This document shows, piece by piece, positions 45,440 to 58,620 of a DNA stretch of 64,000 bases. A model generated the notes under the pieces. The model did no database searches and was not told where the DNA came from. It saw nothing but the letters and a program-made list of their open reading frames with translations. The stretch is from positions 501,406-565,405 of the forward strand of contig NW_019091416.1 of the NCBI RefSeq assembly GCF_001949145.1, written 5' to 3'. The DNA comes from Acanthaster planci. Its lineage: Eukaryota > Echinodermata > Asteroidea > Valvatida > Acanthasteridae. Made by a program: the position numbers and the translations under genes. The first letter of the stretch is position 1. The number at the start of each line of letters is the position of its first letter.

Positions 45440-46460
45440 AAAGTGATAGTGCAAAGGTTTCTCTTTCTTGCAAATATTGCCAGTCTAAGGAACAGAAAAC
45501 CTCCGAAACGAACAGTCGTTGTCTTCCTGGAATATAGCAGAGCAAGTACACACCCATAATGTCCAGGAAAACATGAAAAAAGGGATAAGTGCCACCTCCA
45601 ATGAAAATCAACCGCAAAGAATTGTTAAATAGTTGCACTTAAAGTATTTTCCACTTAAAATTTTATTTTTTCATATTTGTTTTCCGCTATGGGATGTAAT
45701 GCATATGTATCCATTGCTACAGCTTGATGGTGCTGGACATATGTGCATTTTGGTATAGAAATTCCCACTATCAATGACAGTATGCCCAATATCATCACTT
45801 GTCAGTAACTAAACTTTCTAAATTCGAAAGAATAGAAACTTCAGGGATGTTTCAGATTGATAGACACTCCGAGTTTCGGTTGTTTGAAAAAGGGACATCT
45901 TCCGTGGAAACTCGGGTGAAGTCTCAATCAATTCGACTGATTACATTTCACTCGAATTCGTCTTGTCCTTCATATAGTGCATTGTCGCTCTTTGGAATTC
46001 GCACAGCTATATCTAGCAAGCAGCAAGAAATGAGACGGAGGGGTACCCCCAACAACATGTCCCATCGCCATACTCACTCTAGAATAGTGTTACCTAACAC
46101 ATACCCATGCCTGAAAAGCATTCTTCAGATTGCAGTGGAACAATGACCAACACAAAACTGGGGAGGGGTTCTCTTGGTCTCATATCTTGCTTCATATGCA
46201 GACAGCATTTTCTGTATGCATGATGTCATCAATCTGTATATAGGTTTCATCCTTGGCAACATACCTCATATCCAGCACGATTGGTGGCAAAGGGGGACCT
46301 CCAAATGTGATGCACAAGCTATATACCCTAAGGCTGTTGTGCCTACTGCGCCCCCCCCCCCGGAAATCTGAAAGGAATTTCTAAGATTTCGTCAACACAA
46401 AAGAAGACACAATAGAGGGGTCCCTTTTGCCACATATCGCACATCAAATGTACCTCACAC

Positions 46461-46480
46461 CATGGAGGAATTCCTCCATG
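46461..46480. repeat. Perfect 20-bp palindrome
   Basis: The sequence catggaggaattcctccatg is its own reverse complement. Confidence 0.95.
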
Positions 46481-48677
46481 CTCACACTAAGTGTTACTAG
46501 GCTGATTATCAACAAGGACACCATTACGTTGGGTTGCATTAGGTTCTGCTCTCAATGATTGGGCAGTATTGTATTGATTGTAATTCGTCTAATGCTTGAC
46601 CAATTGTGACGGTTCTGCGTAAACATTGAGGAGGCATAAAGCGCTGGTGCATACATGTACTGTACATGGCAAATAAGCCGCATGGAACAGGATGTAAAGT
46701 CATGATGTACATGTAAACATGGTGTAAACACCGACCAATGCTGTCCGCTGCTATTTTTGTCAATCATCCATTTTGTACGTTATATATCTTTGCGCACGGT
46801 GCAAATTGTGATATAATGATTTTGCCAGCACCCGAAAGAACATGCTTTTATCTCTTTGTGAGGCACGCCTTATAAGTCACTCAGTGTGATTTTTAAAAAC
46901 AAATTCACTGAGATACTGTGACCATTTTAAAAAATCGATATGGCCCATATTCCCGTTCATGCGTTATTATCAAATTGAAATGCTCAATTTTGCGTCAGCT
47001 ATTGACCTAACAATTCAATTCAAAACGAGCTATGTTTAGCAAACTATATTAATTAGTGAAGACACAACATTATTCATAACATTAGTTTTTTACTCATTGT
47101 TGATTTTCGTTGAAACAAAAACGGGCGGAAATATTGACAGATTCAGACGTTTCAGGTAAAGTTTACCAATCTGATAAAAACAAATTAAAGTCAGCGTAGG
47201 AATGATTACAAAATATTGCCGTAACGCTGCGAAATGAAATTGAAAATTCGGTAAAAATCTTTTGAAACATATACTCTGAGATAATCACTTCTTTACCTTT
47301 TTATATCGATCAACATGAACTTTTAACCAACGCCACACTGTTTCTAATTGATAGATGGGCAGTAAACCAACAGGAAATTGAGGGAAGTATCTGCCACTGG
47401 GGGGGGGGTACTCTACTCCCTTTCCTCCGCCAATGACTCTGCAGTTGATCGTTACCCTGAATCGTATCTCCCGGATGCACAGCGACTTGATGAGCAAGTC
47501 TAATTTTGACCCGCCCAGAAGAACAGGCTCTTTCGTCATTGCACGCTGGCTGTTACATAACGGCTTTAGCTTGAGTAAACATGGACTGAGAGAGATAGAA
47601 AGAACGAAACATCAAAGGTAGCAACTATATAGCATGTACATGTATAGCAGGATAGCAACTGACAGCTTACACACAAGTTGTACAGGGCCAGGGCTACTAT
47701 ACTACGCGCCAAGGGCTAACTATCAACTGGACGGGGTAAGAGATTTTCCTTCAAATTTGTACAAAATGTTTTGGGAACAGTGGTGAAATTAGTGTACATG
47801 TACACAAATAATGAATGCAGAGGACCGGACCGATAAAGGCCATGCGGGTGGATGGATGGAGCGTGACGTACATATAACTTACGGTTCGGAGTATATTATT
47901 TATATACGCCTGCATGATTTTATCAACATAAAACTGAGGGGTGCTGTGTTCCTTGCTCTATAATGAAAAATGATAAGCAAACTACAATCGTGCACCTCCC
48001 CGTCTCGTTTATGTCAAGGAATAGCTCCATGATGGGTCTCATGGTTACCCAAAAAGCTATGAGGCTCACGTTACGGAAAGAACGTTACACCGTGACTCCA
48101 CTTCAGCAGTTGTGTACGAACTCTGTGGGGTTGGGGAGTCAAGACAATTTTCTAAGAGTTTTCGCAACAAAATTGGAAAATAATCATGGTCAGACCCAGA
48201 TTCATTTCTTTTCAACATTTAAGAAACGACTGGCCTTCATTGAGATGGCATATGATGTAAAAAGTGGAGACAAGATGCAACATTCTTTCCAGTTTGCCTT
48301 TCTTGGCACAATTGCAGAATACCCCGCCATTTACCTTGCCCACCTCGTAGCCGCGGATGCAACATTCTTTCCACTTTGCCTTTCTTTCTTTCCAAACCTG
48401 TTCCCCTCGCTATGACCCCCCTTCTCTCGCTAAAATAAATCCCCTGAAAATAAACAACTTGTGAGGTTTATGACCTTCCAAAAACTGCAGTGATCACGGA
48501 TGGCTCCATATTGGTCCTGATCGGTTGATCTTTGCATGTTAGTTGAGCTCAATGCAGCATTTGTAAGCCTTGCAATTCCGTCATCAGCCAGTCACCTCTC
48601 CTTTCACCGCCCCCATTCACATAGGCCTATTTGATACACTTTGTGAAAGTTTTTCTGTAGAGTAATATTATGTGGAA

Positions 48678-48700
48678 AATAAAGTGAACTGAACTGAATG
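48678..48700 (+). repeat. Possible 3' tail of a non-LTR retroelement
   Basis: The sequence aataaagtgaactgaactga resembles the AATAAA-plus-short-tandem-repeat tails of some LINE/SINE families. No reverse transcriptase frame is visible upstream, so it would be a short 5'-truncated copy. Confidence 0.3.
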
Positions 48701-50071
48701 GAAGATTGTTACCCAAAGCGAAGCAAAGTTGGGCGTTACAGATCCCGCCCAAAATTTACACGATGGTTATCCAAATCTACTCTGCAGTCCCTGCCCTATG
48801 TTCATATACGCTTGTTTACTCGCCTATACAGTAACGAATCAAACCAGTTAAAACAAATAATAGATAGTCGACTTTTGTTCATTCGAATACACTTACTGAA
48901 ATACAGAAAATTACAAATAACTTTTAACTGTGTTGATAATAAAATAAATACTCCACAAGCTGCTTGCGGACATGTTTGTAACCTAACAGCAGTAACCTCA
49001 AATTTAACCAATATTTCGTTTTCTGTTTCCTGTATTCTCTGTTATACAATCCCAGTTGTAGCATGAAAAAATCTTTCCACGTTAAAACTTCGATAAGCCT
49101 TGGACGACCTGGCGGCACCACTCAAGTCTGCATTCCTGTTCCGTTCTTTTGTAAATCCTTCAGTTGTCCAAGTTTACCCACGCGTGTACTGCTTGAATAT
49201 ACTGCACAGACCTATTTCTCCTGATGTACTCGAAACCATGAAACTAAACATTATCCGTGGAATTGTTTGTTGCATGGAACTGTAGTTGTAGCCGGTGTAA
49301 TACTTTCGAATGAACCTGTAACGGAAGCTTTTCTTATAGTCTACTCGTTGCATTTCCTAATACTCTGGTTTTCCCTTAATATATATAATATATATGTTAT
49401 GTATTTGGCTAATGCCAGTTTTAGATTATGCAAGAACAAGCATTTTATGGTGTTTCCCGTCGAAACATTGCTATGGTTTCAACTGTAAGTTTGACTGTAT
49501 CATGAAATGTATATTTGAGTTGGCCTACAGAACGGAATTCATCATTTCAATTCCTATTTGTTTTAAACAATTTAAATTGTGTGTGAGATTTTAGGAAATT
49601 TGGGCACTGTTGCTGTGATGTCATGCAGGCACGATACTGCTCAGTTTGTGGGTATTTCTTTTCAAATTGTGAAACTAAATTTAGCTGGTGAATATCAATT
49701 AGGCCTATGGGAAAGCGTTAGTCATTGGCTTATATCTGTATTTCGGCAACAAGGAATCGCCGAAGAAAAGGAAATGGTAATTTTTGAGCAGCATCGAGGT
49801 TTCCTCCCGGAATGACATCACAGTTTTGCTCCTGCATGTTATAGATATTTATATTGACGCAAAAAAACCCAAAAGCACAATAATACCTTTTAAAATATGA
49901 ACATTCATATTGAAATCCAAATTTATAGCGCACATAGGCTTTGCTTGAAGATAAATTCGCCGTTAGTGCACAAAGGGTAAAAGTTTTAACAGTTAATATT
50001 TGGAGTATAACGACCAAGCATTTCTTATCATGGATTCCATTTTTGAATTCCATATTAAGATCTGAATCGGG

Positions 50072-50135
50072 ATGGAATTACAGACCAAGGATCCCAACTC
50101 CAACCCACCCGCTGTTGGTGAACAAGTGCCTGGAG
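50072..50135 (+). CDS. LITAF: LITAF B exon 1
   Basis: The ATG at 50072 has context gggatgg; the donor gtatgc is at 50136, phase 1. The sequence around the start (gaatcgggatggaattacag) is nearly the same as that of LITAF C (gaatcgcgatggaattagag), which supports the start. Confidence 0.88.
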
Positions 50136-51529
50136 GTATGCAATGATATATCGTAAAAATTGTTTCATGATAATGATCGTATTGGTTGAAACTGAGAGAA
50201 ATTCCAAGCTGAATGACACGAGTTTTTGCGATTTTTCGATCCCTGTAAGGCTTTGACTTTGACCAAAATAGTACATGCTGGAAAAATGGAGCATAGTGCG
50301 AAACACGAATTTTCACACTAGTCCCCAGAAACATTAAGCTCACTGAAATTGATCACAAGCATTCTCTCTGTAGCTTACCCAATACAGCAACCATGGCAAC
50401 CCACTGCTTATCCAACCCAACCTCAGCCGCAGGCTGCCGGGCAACCGCCGCCCGCGCTAGCCGGCCAGACCGTGGTGACAGCCCAGCCCGTGGGAACGAC
50501 CTACGTCACCATGCCCATGCAGGTGTTCTCTCCAGAACCCAGGGCCATGCAGTGCACCAACTGCGGGAAAAACATCACCACCGAGACCCGAAAAGCGAAC
50601 GGCGCTGCAGTCTGGGTGGTAGTCGGATGGATATGCCTCATGACGTAAGTGGCCCTTCCAGGAACTAAGGCAAAATGCTTGTACATGTACCTCTGTAGAC
50701 CTTTGACAGTGCGTTCGATTCGGATGCTTCCATATTTATTTGAACAGATAAAATCAGTAAAAACATGTTTTCGTCAGAGCTGCTCTTTAAAAAAAACGTA
50801 CCTGCAATAAATGTTTGTAAGAAAACAACTTTCTGCAGCTCTGTGCTCTTGTTCGATGAATGAAAGTGATTATTCATCCCTATAGGTTTAAATAATATTG
50901 AAAAGTGTATGCTTTTCCAGACAACAGAGAGTGCAACTGCTGCGATTTCATCCATGGAAGACATAGTTCAGTACATGTACATAGGTTTTTCTGTTCAAGT
51001 TGTGAACCCTGAATTTACTCACTGAATGTATTTCGGAGAAAGGGTTGGTTGCTTGCTTATTGATGAATTTACCATGACAATGAATCACCACAGAGAAGAG
51101 GAAATGTTGGCCAGTAAAACCTTTCAAAATGCTGATTTGTTTTGGCACGAACCAATGTAACATACTCTCTAAATGCACAATTCCCTTTGAAGTAGTGAAA
51201 ACAAACTCAAAATGAGGTTAATTTGGATGCATTATGGACGTTAATAGAAAAAAGAAGTTTCATCGCAGCTGCACCCTGTGTGTTGAAATTTGTAGCAGAC
51301 TGACACAGCCTTGCACAACTTTGAGCTATAATCGACATTATAAAGTTGTCAACATTGCTCACAAATTGAAGTTCAAACCTCAGATCATTTTTTTTTCAGG
51401 ATTTGGTGTTGCATGTGGCCCTTCGCCTTTATCCCACTCTGCATGCCGAGCCTGAAGGACACCATTCACAGCTGCCCTGAGTGCAAGTTCATTCTAGGAA
51501 AGCACTCACCAGGCGGAGCCAGTCTCTGA
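50072..51529 (+). CDS. LITAF: LITAF-domain protein B, 3 exons
   Basis: This is the tandem paralog of the gene at 60636 and a relative of the one at 42973. Exons 50072-50135, 50374-50644 and 51400-51529 (phases 1 and 2) give 154 residues. The N terminus MELQTKDPNSNPPA is followed by a Tyr/Pro/Gln-rich stretch, then CTNC (82-85), a Trp-rich hydrophobic segment (VWVVVGWICLMTIWCCMWPF), HSCPEC (135-140) and GKH. All zinc ligands are kept. It has PTAY where copy C has PPAY, and no P(S/T)AP, so the usual NEDD4 and TSG101 motifs are absent. A candidate AATAAA is at 52423-52428. The role is inferred from the family: endosomal membrane adaptor. Confidence 0.93.
50374..50644 (+). CDS. LITAF: LITAF B exon 2
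   Basis: The acceptor is ctgtag ending at 50373 and the donor gtaagt at 50645, phase 2. It encodes the Pro-rich linker, VGTTYVTMPMQVF, CTNCGKNITTETRKANG and the first half of the hydrophobic segment. Its GC content stands well above the flanking introns. Confidence 0.94.
51400..51529 (+). CDS. LITAF: LITAF B exon 3
   Basis: The acceptor is ttttcag ending at 51399; the stop tga is at 51527-51529. It encodes IWCCMWPFAFIPLCMPSLKD, HSCPECKFILGKH and a short tail SPGGASL. Confidence 0.94.
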
Positions 51530-52422
51530 GAGCTTGGAACTGGGGCCAATTCTTAACATAGGGGATCATCTCAACGAATCCAGTTTTTAATTGCGTTTTC
51601 TTTGCGGGTGTTAAATTTGTTGAAAGAAGAACTTGGGTTTCTTCGTGTAAGTTAATGATTTATATGATCCAGTACTTGTATTCAGGGGTTATTTACTCGC
51701 ATTTCGTTAACAATTTAAAAACTAATCTTCAGAATGTGCCACGACTGATGTGTTCGTCATAGGGGTTTGGGAAGCGGAAACCGTCGTTCTGTGCATGCGC
51801 AAAGCGGTCCAAAAGTGTTGTCTGAGGAAACTTATTAGTGGACTTAAAGAGGAATGTGAAGATGTTTGAAGGTTTTTGTTTATTATATTTTTAATTTGAT
51901 TTTCCAAATAACGATTAAAAATGAAAAGTGTAACTTTTACGGAGTAGAAGCTAAAAGTGACTTTTTCGATGTTGTATATTTCAGAGTGAAAGAGTTGCTG
52001 AGCAATTTTGACCAGTTGCTCATGGCGGCTTTCCTTGACGTGTTTGTACTTGTGTTCTTTTCGTGTTTTGTATGTACACATTTAATAGTAGTAGGCCTGA
52101 TCTGACAAAGGTTTCTCAAGGGAATTTTTCCCAATTTTATTTTCATGACAGAAAATTTTCCTGAAGTTTTTAGAATGTATCTTCCGATTTCAAAGTCGGT
52201 GTGAGTATCACAGTTTTTTAGATTTATAATTGAATGGAAGTATCATCATTTAGAATTGTTGCCTTCATTTATAGAGAACAATTCTTGAAACCCTGTTTGT
52301 TTCTTGCAGAGTGTGTTGAAGTGTAAAGTTCTTAGGAGCTAGTAGCGATCGTCTTTTTATACTATAGCTATTGTCCCGTCGACGAATGTTTAACAGCGAT
52401 CAGGCAGTTTTTACATAAAAAG

Positions 52423-52428
52423 AATAAA
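52423..52428 (+). promoter_or_regulatory. Candidate polyadenylation signal of LITAF B
   Basis: AATAAA lies about 0.9 kb after the stop, inside the duplicated 3' flank. It is a weak candidate on distance alone. Confidence 0.25.
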
Positions 52429-54071
52429 ATCCCTTATGTCTGGAGATATATTGTTCTCTACTATAAATAAAGTAGCAAAATTCAGTTTGACGTGTATATT
52501 GGATTTTTTGGCATGAAAAGTCGATGGATAGATGTTTGAGACACAACATATGTGCACCTGTCGATAGAACTAATACCACTTTTATTGGCTTTTACATTTA
52601 CATATTTCCGTAACTAACCGGGTATACGCCTTAAAACCGCTCTACTTTTGACCATTTAGATAATTCACAATAAATGTACATGTACACAATATCCGAAATG
52701 AAAATGCTTTGCCTAACCTTAACTGTTTTACAGAGTTACGTTTATGTTCACGTAAAACAAGCACTAGGATTAGTAGTGTTGGTGGGAACGCGCGTGCTAC
52801 AGTACATACGGCCAGTGGCATTGCTAATGTGGGTGTAAGGACCCCCCCTCCCATTTTCCTCACGGTAGAGATTTAGGGGCGACACCGTTGCTCCGAACAA
52901 CAGCATAGATTTTAGAAAGAGCCTTGTGTTCGTGTACACGTCTGTCCCAAGTTACCCTTAAAGAATTCCATTTTGCTGGGAGAAATTGTCCTCCAGTGAG
53001 TAGTCCTTATACATGTAGTGAGATTTAACTAGGTTGGGAATCGATACTTTGACCCAACCTTTAAAAAGCCAGGTATTTCAAAGCCGTGGGTAGATTCGGC
53101 CCCTTCCCCAGTAACTCGGCTTTCTCATGCCCAACTGTTGTAAAACTTAGCATGCATGTGAAGACACGCGTTATTTGTTTCAAAAGAAACACTTCTCAAA
53201 TTGAAAGTAGGCTTAACTTTTCATTTTGGGACACTAAGAGTAAAAATAAAGGAACGAAATAAAAATTTAGAATAACTTAAAAGTTGCGATAATTAATCCA
53301 GATTGAAAAATGAAAGTGAGGCTGCAAACCCAAAATTGTTTGTCACCTTCCCATAACAGATTACATTGAACACGGTAGATTCCGGGATTGTATCTTATGA
53401 AAATGCCCTGACAAAAGCCGCAATTTGTAAAAGCCGTGTAGATCTCAACCTTGTCCCCTTGACTTTGAGCTTATTTGAACCCTGGGAATGAGGTTTGCAG
53501 AGAGTAACCTTTGACCGCAAAGTTTTCCGACAAAAGTTTCTTGGCTACCAGTCGGCCATCTTTTTACGCAAGTCTTGGTAAGTTATGTATCATAAAATTT
53601 ACTACCATCCTGGATATTCCTGAAAAACATACTCTACACATTGTATAGAAAAAGTGTAATAAACTCTGGACTGAACTTAAAGTATTTTAACATAATAAGG
53701 CCTGGACCGATAAGTCACTGACTTGATCATTGATGTCAGGAGCCAAGCGTGTACCATGTCACTGTGTACGCGCTTAACATGCTTCACGTGTGTCAATCAG
53801 AAGTTGATATCTGAAAGTCGCTCAGCTTAATAATTGTTATAGGCCTACGTAAACTGCCAACTAATTAAGCAGCATTGCTCATAAAGGTTCAGGATACAAA
53901 AACGCTTGTTTTTATGTAATTCTATGTGATTTATCAGTAAACACGTGTGGCTGGTGAGGTGTGGTGTAACCAGCGGCGTAGCCCGGATTCTGAGCATAAG
54001 GCGAGCGGAGGGCTTCAAATTAAAGTGCCAGTGGGGGGCTGACTAGATGTTGGACGTAGTCATGTACAGTC

Positions 54072-54147
54072 GACTCCAGTTATAACAAAGTTGCAGGGAC
54101 CAGACAAATTATTTTGTTATAAACAGGACTTTGTTATAAGAGGAGTG
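54072..54147. repeat. Imperfect inverted repeat, 24-26 bp arms
   Basis: The left arm gactccagttataacaaag and the right arm ctttgttataagaggagtg are inverted copies flanking a middle that again contains ttgttataa. It is probably a fragment of a dispersed non-autonomous element. Confidence 0.5.
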
Positions 54148-56623
54148 AAAAAAGCAAAGAAAAAACACAAGAATTCAAGAAATAGTGCATAACCGTGATC
54201 ACATCAGGAACATGGTGGGGCGACTGGGGGCGACGATTTTTCATGAGGGCGAGAGCCTCCCCCCCTCTCAGCCACGCCGCTGGGTGTAACGACGACTTTT
54301 CTGTTCAGTGCTGTGATCTTCACAAACTGATTAATCAAATTCTAAAATCAGCGTCATCGCGGTGGATAGCAGTAATGGCATTGTGTGTGAAATTAAGAAC
54401 GTTGGAGAAGGTGTTTGGATCTCCTGTGGTTAATACAACATGATTTTGTCGAACTGGTGACAGCATGATTCTGCAAGTGTAGACAGATAAATGTGGGTCC
54501 AGACTATGTTGTTGCAGAACATCGAGTTGCTGCTACAAGAAATTGAGATTCTTTTTAGGTTAACCACTTAGAGCCCGGTGTCCCCGAATGCGGGCACGTT
54601 CTTCTAATTCACACAGCCGGGTGGCCTAAGTTGGGGCCAGGAATGACTGGTATGAGTCACCATAGGCTGTAGTCGTATTGTGAAGTACAATGGCATGAAG
54701 GACCGCAGCGCCGTAAGCTAGCCTGGCCGACGAACGCATCGTCCAGCCCGCCCATTGTTTGTCATTCCTGGGGGCTGAAGGCAAACAAAGAAGCCGTTAT
54801 GTTACTCCATAATAGACATAACAATGGTAATAAGTATGGTGAATACGAATGTCAGAAAGCACCGCCCGGCAGCTTGTGATTCAAGAGACTGTCTTACCCG
54901 GCGGCGAGTGGTTTTAACAATGTGAGGTTTATTTTTAATTACAAATTGTTTCCTACTTTTTCATGGAAATTTGATTCAGATCATATGAGATCAGCGTGCA
55001 GTGTAAGTGTTTATGCCATTGTCTCTGCTACACATAAAAAATTAAATTACAGCTGCAATGTGAGAATTTGTTACAATGAATTCTCTTTGTACTTTCAGAA
55101 GTTCTGTTGTGATTTTTCCCAGGCATGTAGTTTCAATAACTCTCGGACAGATTTCTTACAACCATCTGGTTTGGTTCACTTTTAAGATAGCGTTGCCGGC
55201 TCTCAATGCCCTCATACCGATTAAACCCTGCATGGCCATGTACATATATTGTAAATTAAAAACTTTGCATGCCACGCTTCCATTCCCAGTCAGAATAGTG
55301 TACGAGTCATAGATCATTTGCTTTCAGATTGACTGTCAACCATTACAGTTGCCAACCTCCCATTGGCGAGTGACACTATAGAGAGGTTCTCAGGTAGCTT
55401 ATAAGGCTGATCCACACTGAATGCATGTATTCTGAATATATTAGTTATCATCAGGTGAAACGGTTCAGTGCGGATGACGCCCATTCATATAATATGATAC
55501 ATCGGCACCTTCCCAGAGTGAACCTTTTGGGGGACCATGCCATTGTAGTCTGTTGTTGACACTGAAAAGCGTCAACTTGTGCGAGTACTTGCATCATTTG
55601 TGCCCTTCGACGAAAGTTTCGTTACAATCGGGATTTCCATTTCCTAATTAATGGGGAGGAAGGAACAAATACGTCATTCGTCTGCGCAGTGATCGATTTT
55701 GAACTAAAGAAAGAAATTGCAGCTGTATCCTGTACTCGATGAAGTGGGTGACACTACGTAGAAATCCAACGGTGAACCGCCTGAATAAAGTCAAGTCTTG
55801 CTGTATTGTAAGGCCGATGCGATTCTTATCCTGCGATTCGGTTTACAATAATGATCCTGAAAGGTGCACCAGGACCGGCAGGCAGGCTTCGTGATGAATA
55901 GAATGTGACTGCGTACGACGTCAGTGCAGTACGGCACATGTACTGGTCTTGATCACGGAGTAAAAAACAAACTCTGTCGAAAGAGAACAGGCGTGAGCTC
56001 CTTACAACGAGGTAGGTAGGTACTGCTTGATCCCTATGAAATTACGAATTAAATCTACTGTTAACTTTTTCTTGCATCCCGTTCCGAAAATGCACACTTG
56101 ACCCTATAATCTCCGGGGGTGTATGTAAAATCATATTGGACTTATGATCGGGGAATTTTGTTTCATGTAGGCCTATGATAGCACGTTTGCAAGAGATTAT
56201 AAATTTTACTTGTAACTAACTAGCATGAGTAACTCCAACCCATACCTCGTCTCGATACTGGAAGTGTGTGCTAAGGAGCCGTGCACGTGAGTTATTCGTT
56301 AGCATGTATGTCATACTTATGTAATCAGCAAATTTGAAGACCTCATTTTCCGGTCTAAGTTTTACTCTACCTGGATCCGGCTCCCCCACCAGAATCCTCA
56401 TCAAAAACCCCACTTGGGTGACATTCACGAAGCAAAAAATCACCTAAAAGTGGACGGAACAAATTATTTCAGAAGGGACTCAATAGACATTCTGGGCCCA
56501 ACTTCCCGATTACTGTCGCCAAGCTGCCATCTTTCAAAGCGGAAAAACACCAAGTGTGACGTAATCGATTATGTCACATTTGAAGCAAGATATGGGACGG
56601 AGAGAACTCCCCCCCGCCTTTGT

Positions 56624-56690
56624 NNNNNNNNNNNNNNNNNNNNNNNNNNNNNNNNNNNNNNNNNNNNNNNNNNNNNNNNNNNNNNNNNNN
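56624..56690. other. Assembly gap (67 N)
   Basis: This is a run of N. Frames crossing it (99 and 139 codons) carry no support. Confidence 1.
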
Positions 56691-58266
56691 GGTATATTAT
56701 GTCGCGTGCATAGCTGATGCTTGCGGGCGTGCGTCACGAACTGCTGTCGTCCCGTACACGCCATAACTAACTCGTACACCGACCAACTCGTATGCCAAAT
56801 TGCATATACGATACGTGCAAGGACGCGTGTCAAATTGTTACGTGTCAAAGCCCATTTAGCCATTGATGCTTTTAAAAACTTACATTTTATAAGAATTAAA
56901 AAGTAGAAAAGACAAGCCATTATATTAAAATATATGGATCGGTCCCCGTTCATTGTATATAGGGACCGGTAGCTGCAGTTTAACGTATGCGATTAGCCCT
57001 ATCAAATTGGACGCTGAACATTAGTGGGATTGTATGGGATAGCCCATGACAAGGGTAGCCATAATCCGGTCCTGTCTCCTACGACTACGGCTTCGAATTT
57101 TGATTGAAAGAGCCAGAGGTGGAGAGCCGTAGCCAGTGTGCGATATATACTTGTGCATGCCGTATTACATGTACAAGGAGACGCCGTACCGCGTCTTGCC
57201 AACACAGAGTGCAACATAAACTGTTCTTGTTGGGATATTCCTGAAGATATACCTCACATGTATATTTACAGTGGACATTAGCACATAATAAAGCCAAAAG
57301 TAGGAGAAGTTTTTAAGTGATATTGAGCCACTTACGCAACATCGTCATTAGAAGGCAGTATCGATCCTTGACATACTATAAAAAGATTTTTTTATCGACA
57401 CCATTAAAGCCCCACTAACTTCTACACTATTCGAATATCAACTGGACTTTTGATTACGCAATAAATCGCTATGACAGAATAAAATCAAAGCAAACCAGAT
57501 TTTCAAGTTCGTAAATCTGGCTTTATAAAACCTTTCTAAGCTAATAACCAATCAGGATGACCTTTACTTCAACGCTGGCTTTATAATTATGTGTTTCGCA
57601 TTCTTGTGAAAACCCCGGTTGCAAGAATATATTGATTTGTTCTAAAGGAGGAGAGGAAACAAACCAATTTTTACTGCTCGAAAAAGGCTAAGGCATATTT
57701 GATAACAAAAATAATCCATCAGGCGTCTTGTTTCCATCACAAAAGCTCGCTGGTGTTCCAGTGTACGACCCTGCACAATGAGGAAAGCTAAGTTGAAGAA
57801 GGAAACATACGTGCGGAAAGTCAATTAAAACACAAATAACTATCCTTGCCAATCCTCTGTTGATCACAGAGTGGTAATTTGTTTTTCAATGGTTATCATC
57901 AATAAATCATTTTACGGCAATTTATTTCAAATTAGTGGTTATTGTGTTGAATCTGAGATAGAAAGGCAATTTATGGTGAAGTTATTTTCGGTATGACGAA
58001 GAATAAAAGGCAAATATTCTATCAGGTCCTGCTTGATTTTTGCATTGAGCGGGCATTGTTACCTCATTTACATAAAACCGGCAGACTTCGTCCAGTTTCA
58101 TTACCTGCTACCGGTCCACGTAATTTTTTCCTAGGAAGGTTATGTGTAATTATAATAAAAATGGTTGTCTGAACCGCTGAGCATGCGTTTTTAGTAGGAA
58201 GGTTAAGGACAATTATCGTAGAACTTTTAAGGATAACATACAACAAAATTGCTCTCTCGGTTAGTT

Positions 58267-58303
58267 CATGGAGGAAGGAACACACTGTGTTCCTTCCTCC
58301 GTG
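58267..58303. repeat. Near-perfect palindrome
   Basis: The arms ggaggaaggaacaca and tgtgttccttcctcc are exact inverted copies with a single base between them, and the match extends a few bases further with mismatches. A related core (catggaggaa / ttcctccatg) occurs at 46461-46480. Confidence 0.7.
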
Positions 58304-58306
58304 GTT

Positions 58307-58378
58307 AGTTACATGGTAACTCAGAAGAGCGCTTGACTTGTAAACGGCAAGGCAAGGGTTCGAGTCTACATGACAGTT
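58307..58378 (+). repeat. Decayed tRNA-like sequence (SINE head candidate)
   Basis: This contains a good B-box (ggttcgagtc at 58357-58366), a rough A-box region (aactcagaagagcgc) and a cttgtaa anticodon-loop-like stretch reminiscent of tRNA-Thr(UGU). The stems are badly mismatched, so it is not a functional tRNA. Confidence 0.4.
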
Positions 58379-58620
58379 ACACTGGGGGGGGGCTTGATAA
58401 GAGGATGTTGTGATAATAGGAAAGTAAAGCTCAAAATTTACCTTCTAACTTTCTATGAAGTGCTCACTAAATTGATCGAGCTTGCAGTATATGATAACTG
58501 CCCCTTACCCTCCTAGGAAAAAGTTATGCTACCGGTCCCTATACGTTCGGAGGACGTCCGTAAGACTTCTGTAGACTATGTATACGGGTCGGGAACCAGT
58601 CAAGTCGGTGTATAGGAGCT

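Larger units (their letters stand above)
44332..50071. other. Intergenic region between LITAF A and B
   Basis: No coding exon was recognised. It holds a perfect 20-bp hairpin (45392-45439), a 20-bp palindrome (46461-46480), the left boundary of the LITAF B/C duplication (from about 47433) and a probable retroelement tail near 48678-48700. Short direct repeats of about 25 bp occur at 48273 and 48356 (gatgcaacattctttcca). Frames of 150 and 122 codons (47963 and 48698) do not resemble known proteins. Confidence 0.5.
47433..54425. repeat. Segmental duplication, copy 1 (contains LITAF B)
   Basis: Colinear similarity to 58970-63980 is seen at several anchors: 47484-47511 with 58990-59017 (28 identical bases), the three LITAF exons, 51770-51800 with 61930-61965, 52330-52430 with 62415-62520, 52600-52675 with 63300-63370, and 54315-54420 with 63870-63975. 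Intervening DNA differs in length, so the duplication is not recent. Ends are approximate. Confidence 0.75.

Noticed and set aside
47963-48415. 150-codon + frame in the LITAF A-B interval
   Set aside because: No recognisable domain. It contains a local 25-bp direct repeat and ends in Phe/Pro/Leu low complexity. There is no matching frame in the duplicated copy.
56414-56953. Frames of 99 and 139 codons on both strands around 56.6 kb
   Set aside because: Both run through 67 N and are open only because N was translated as X.
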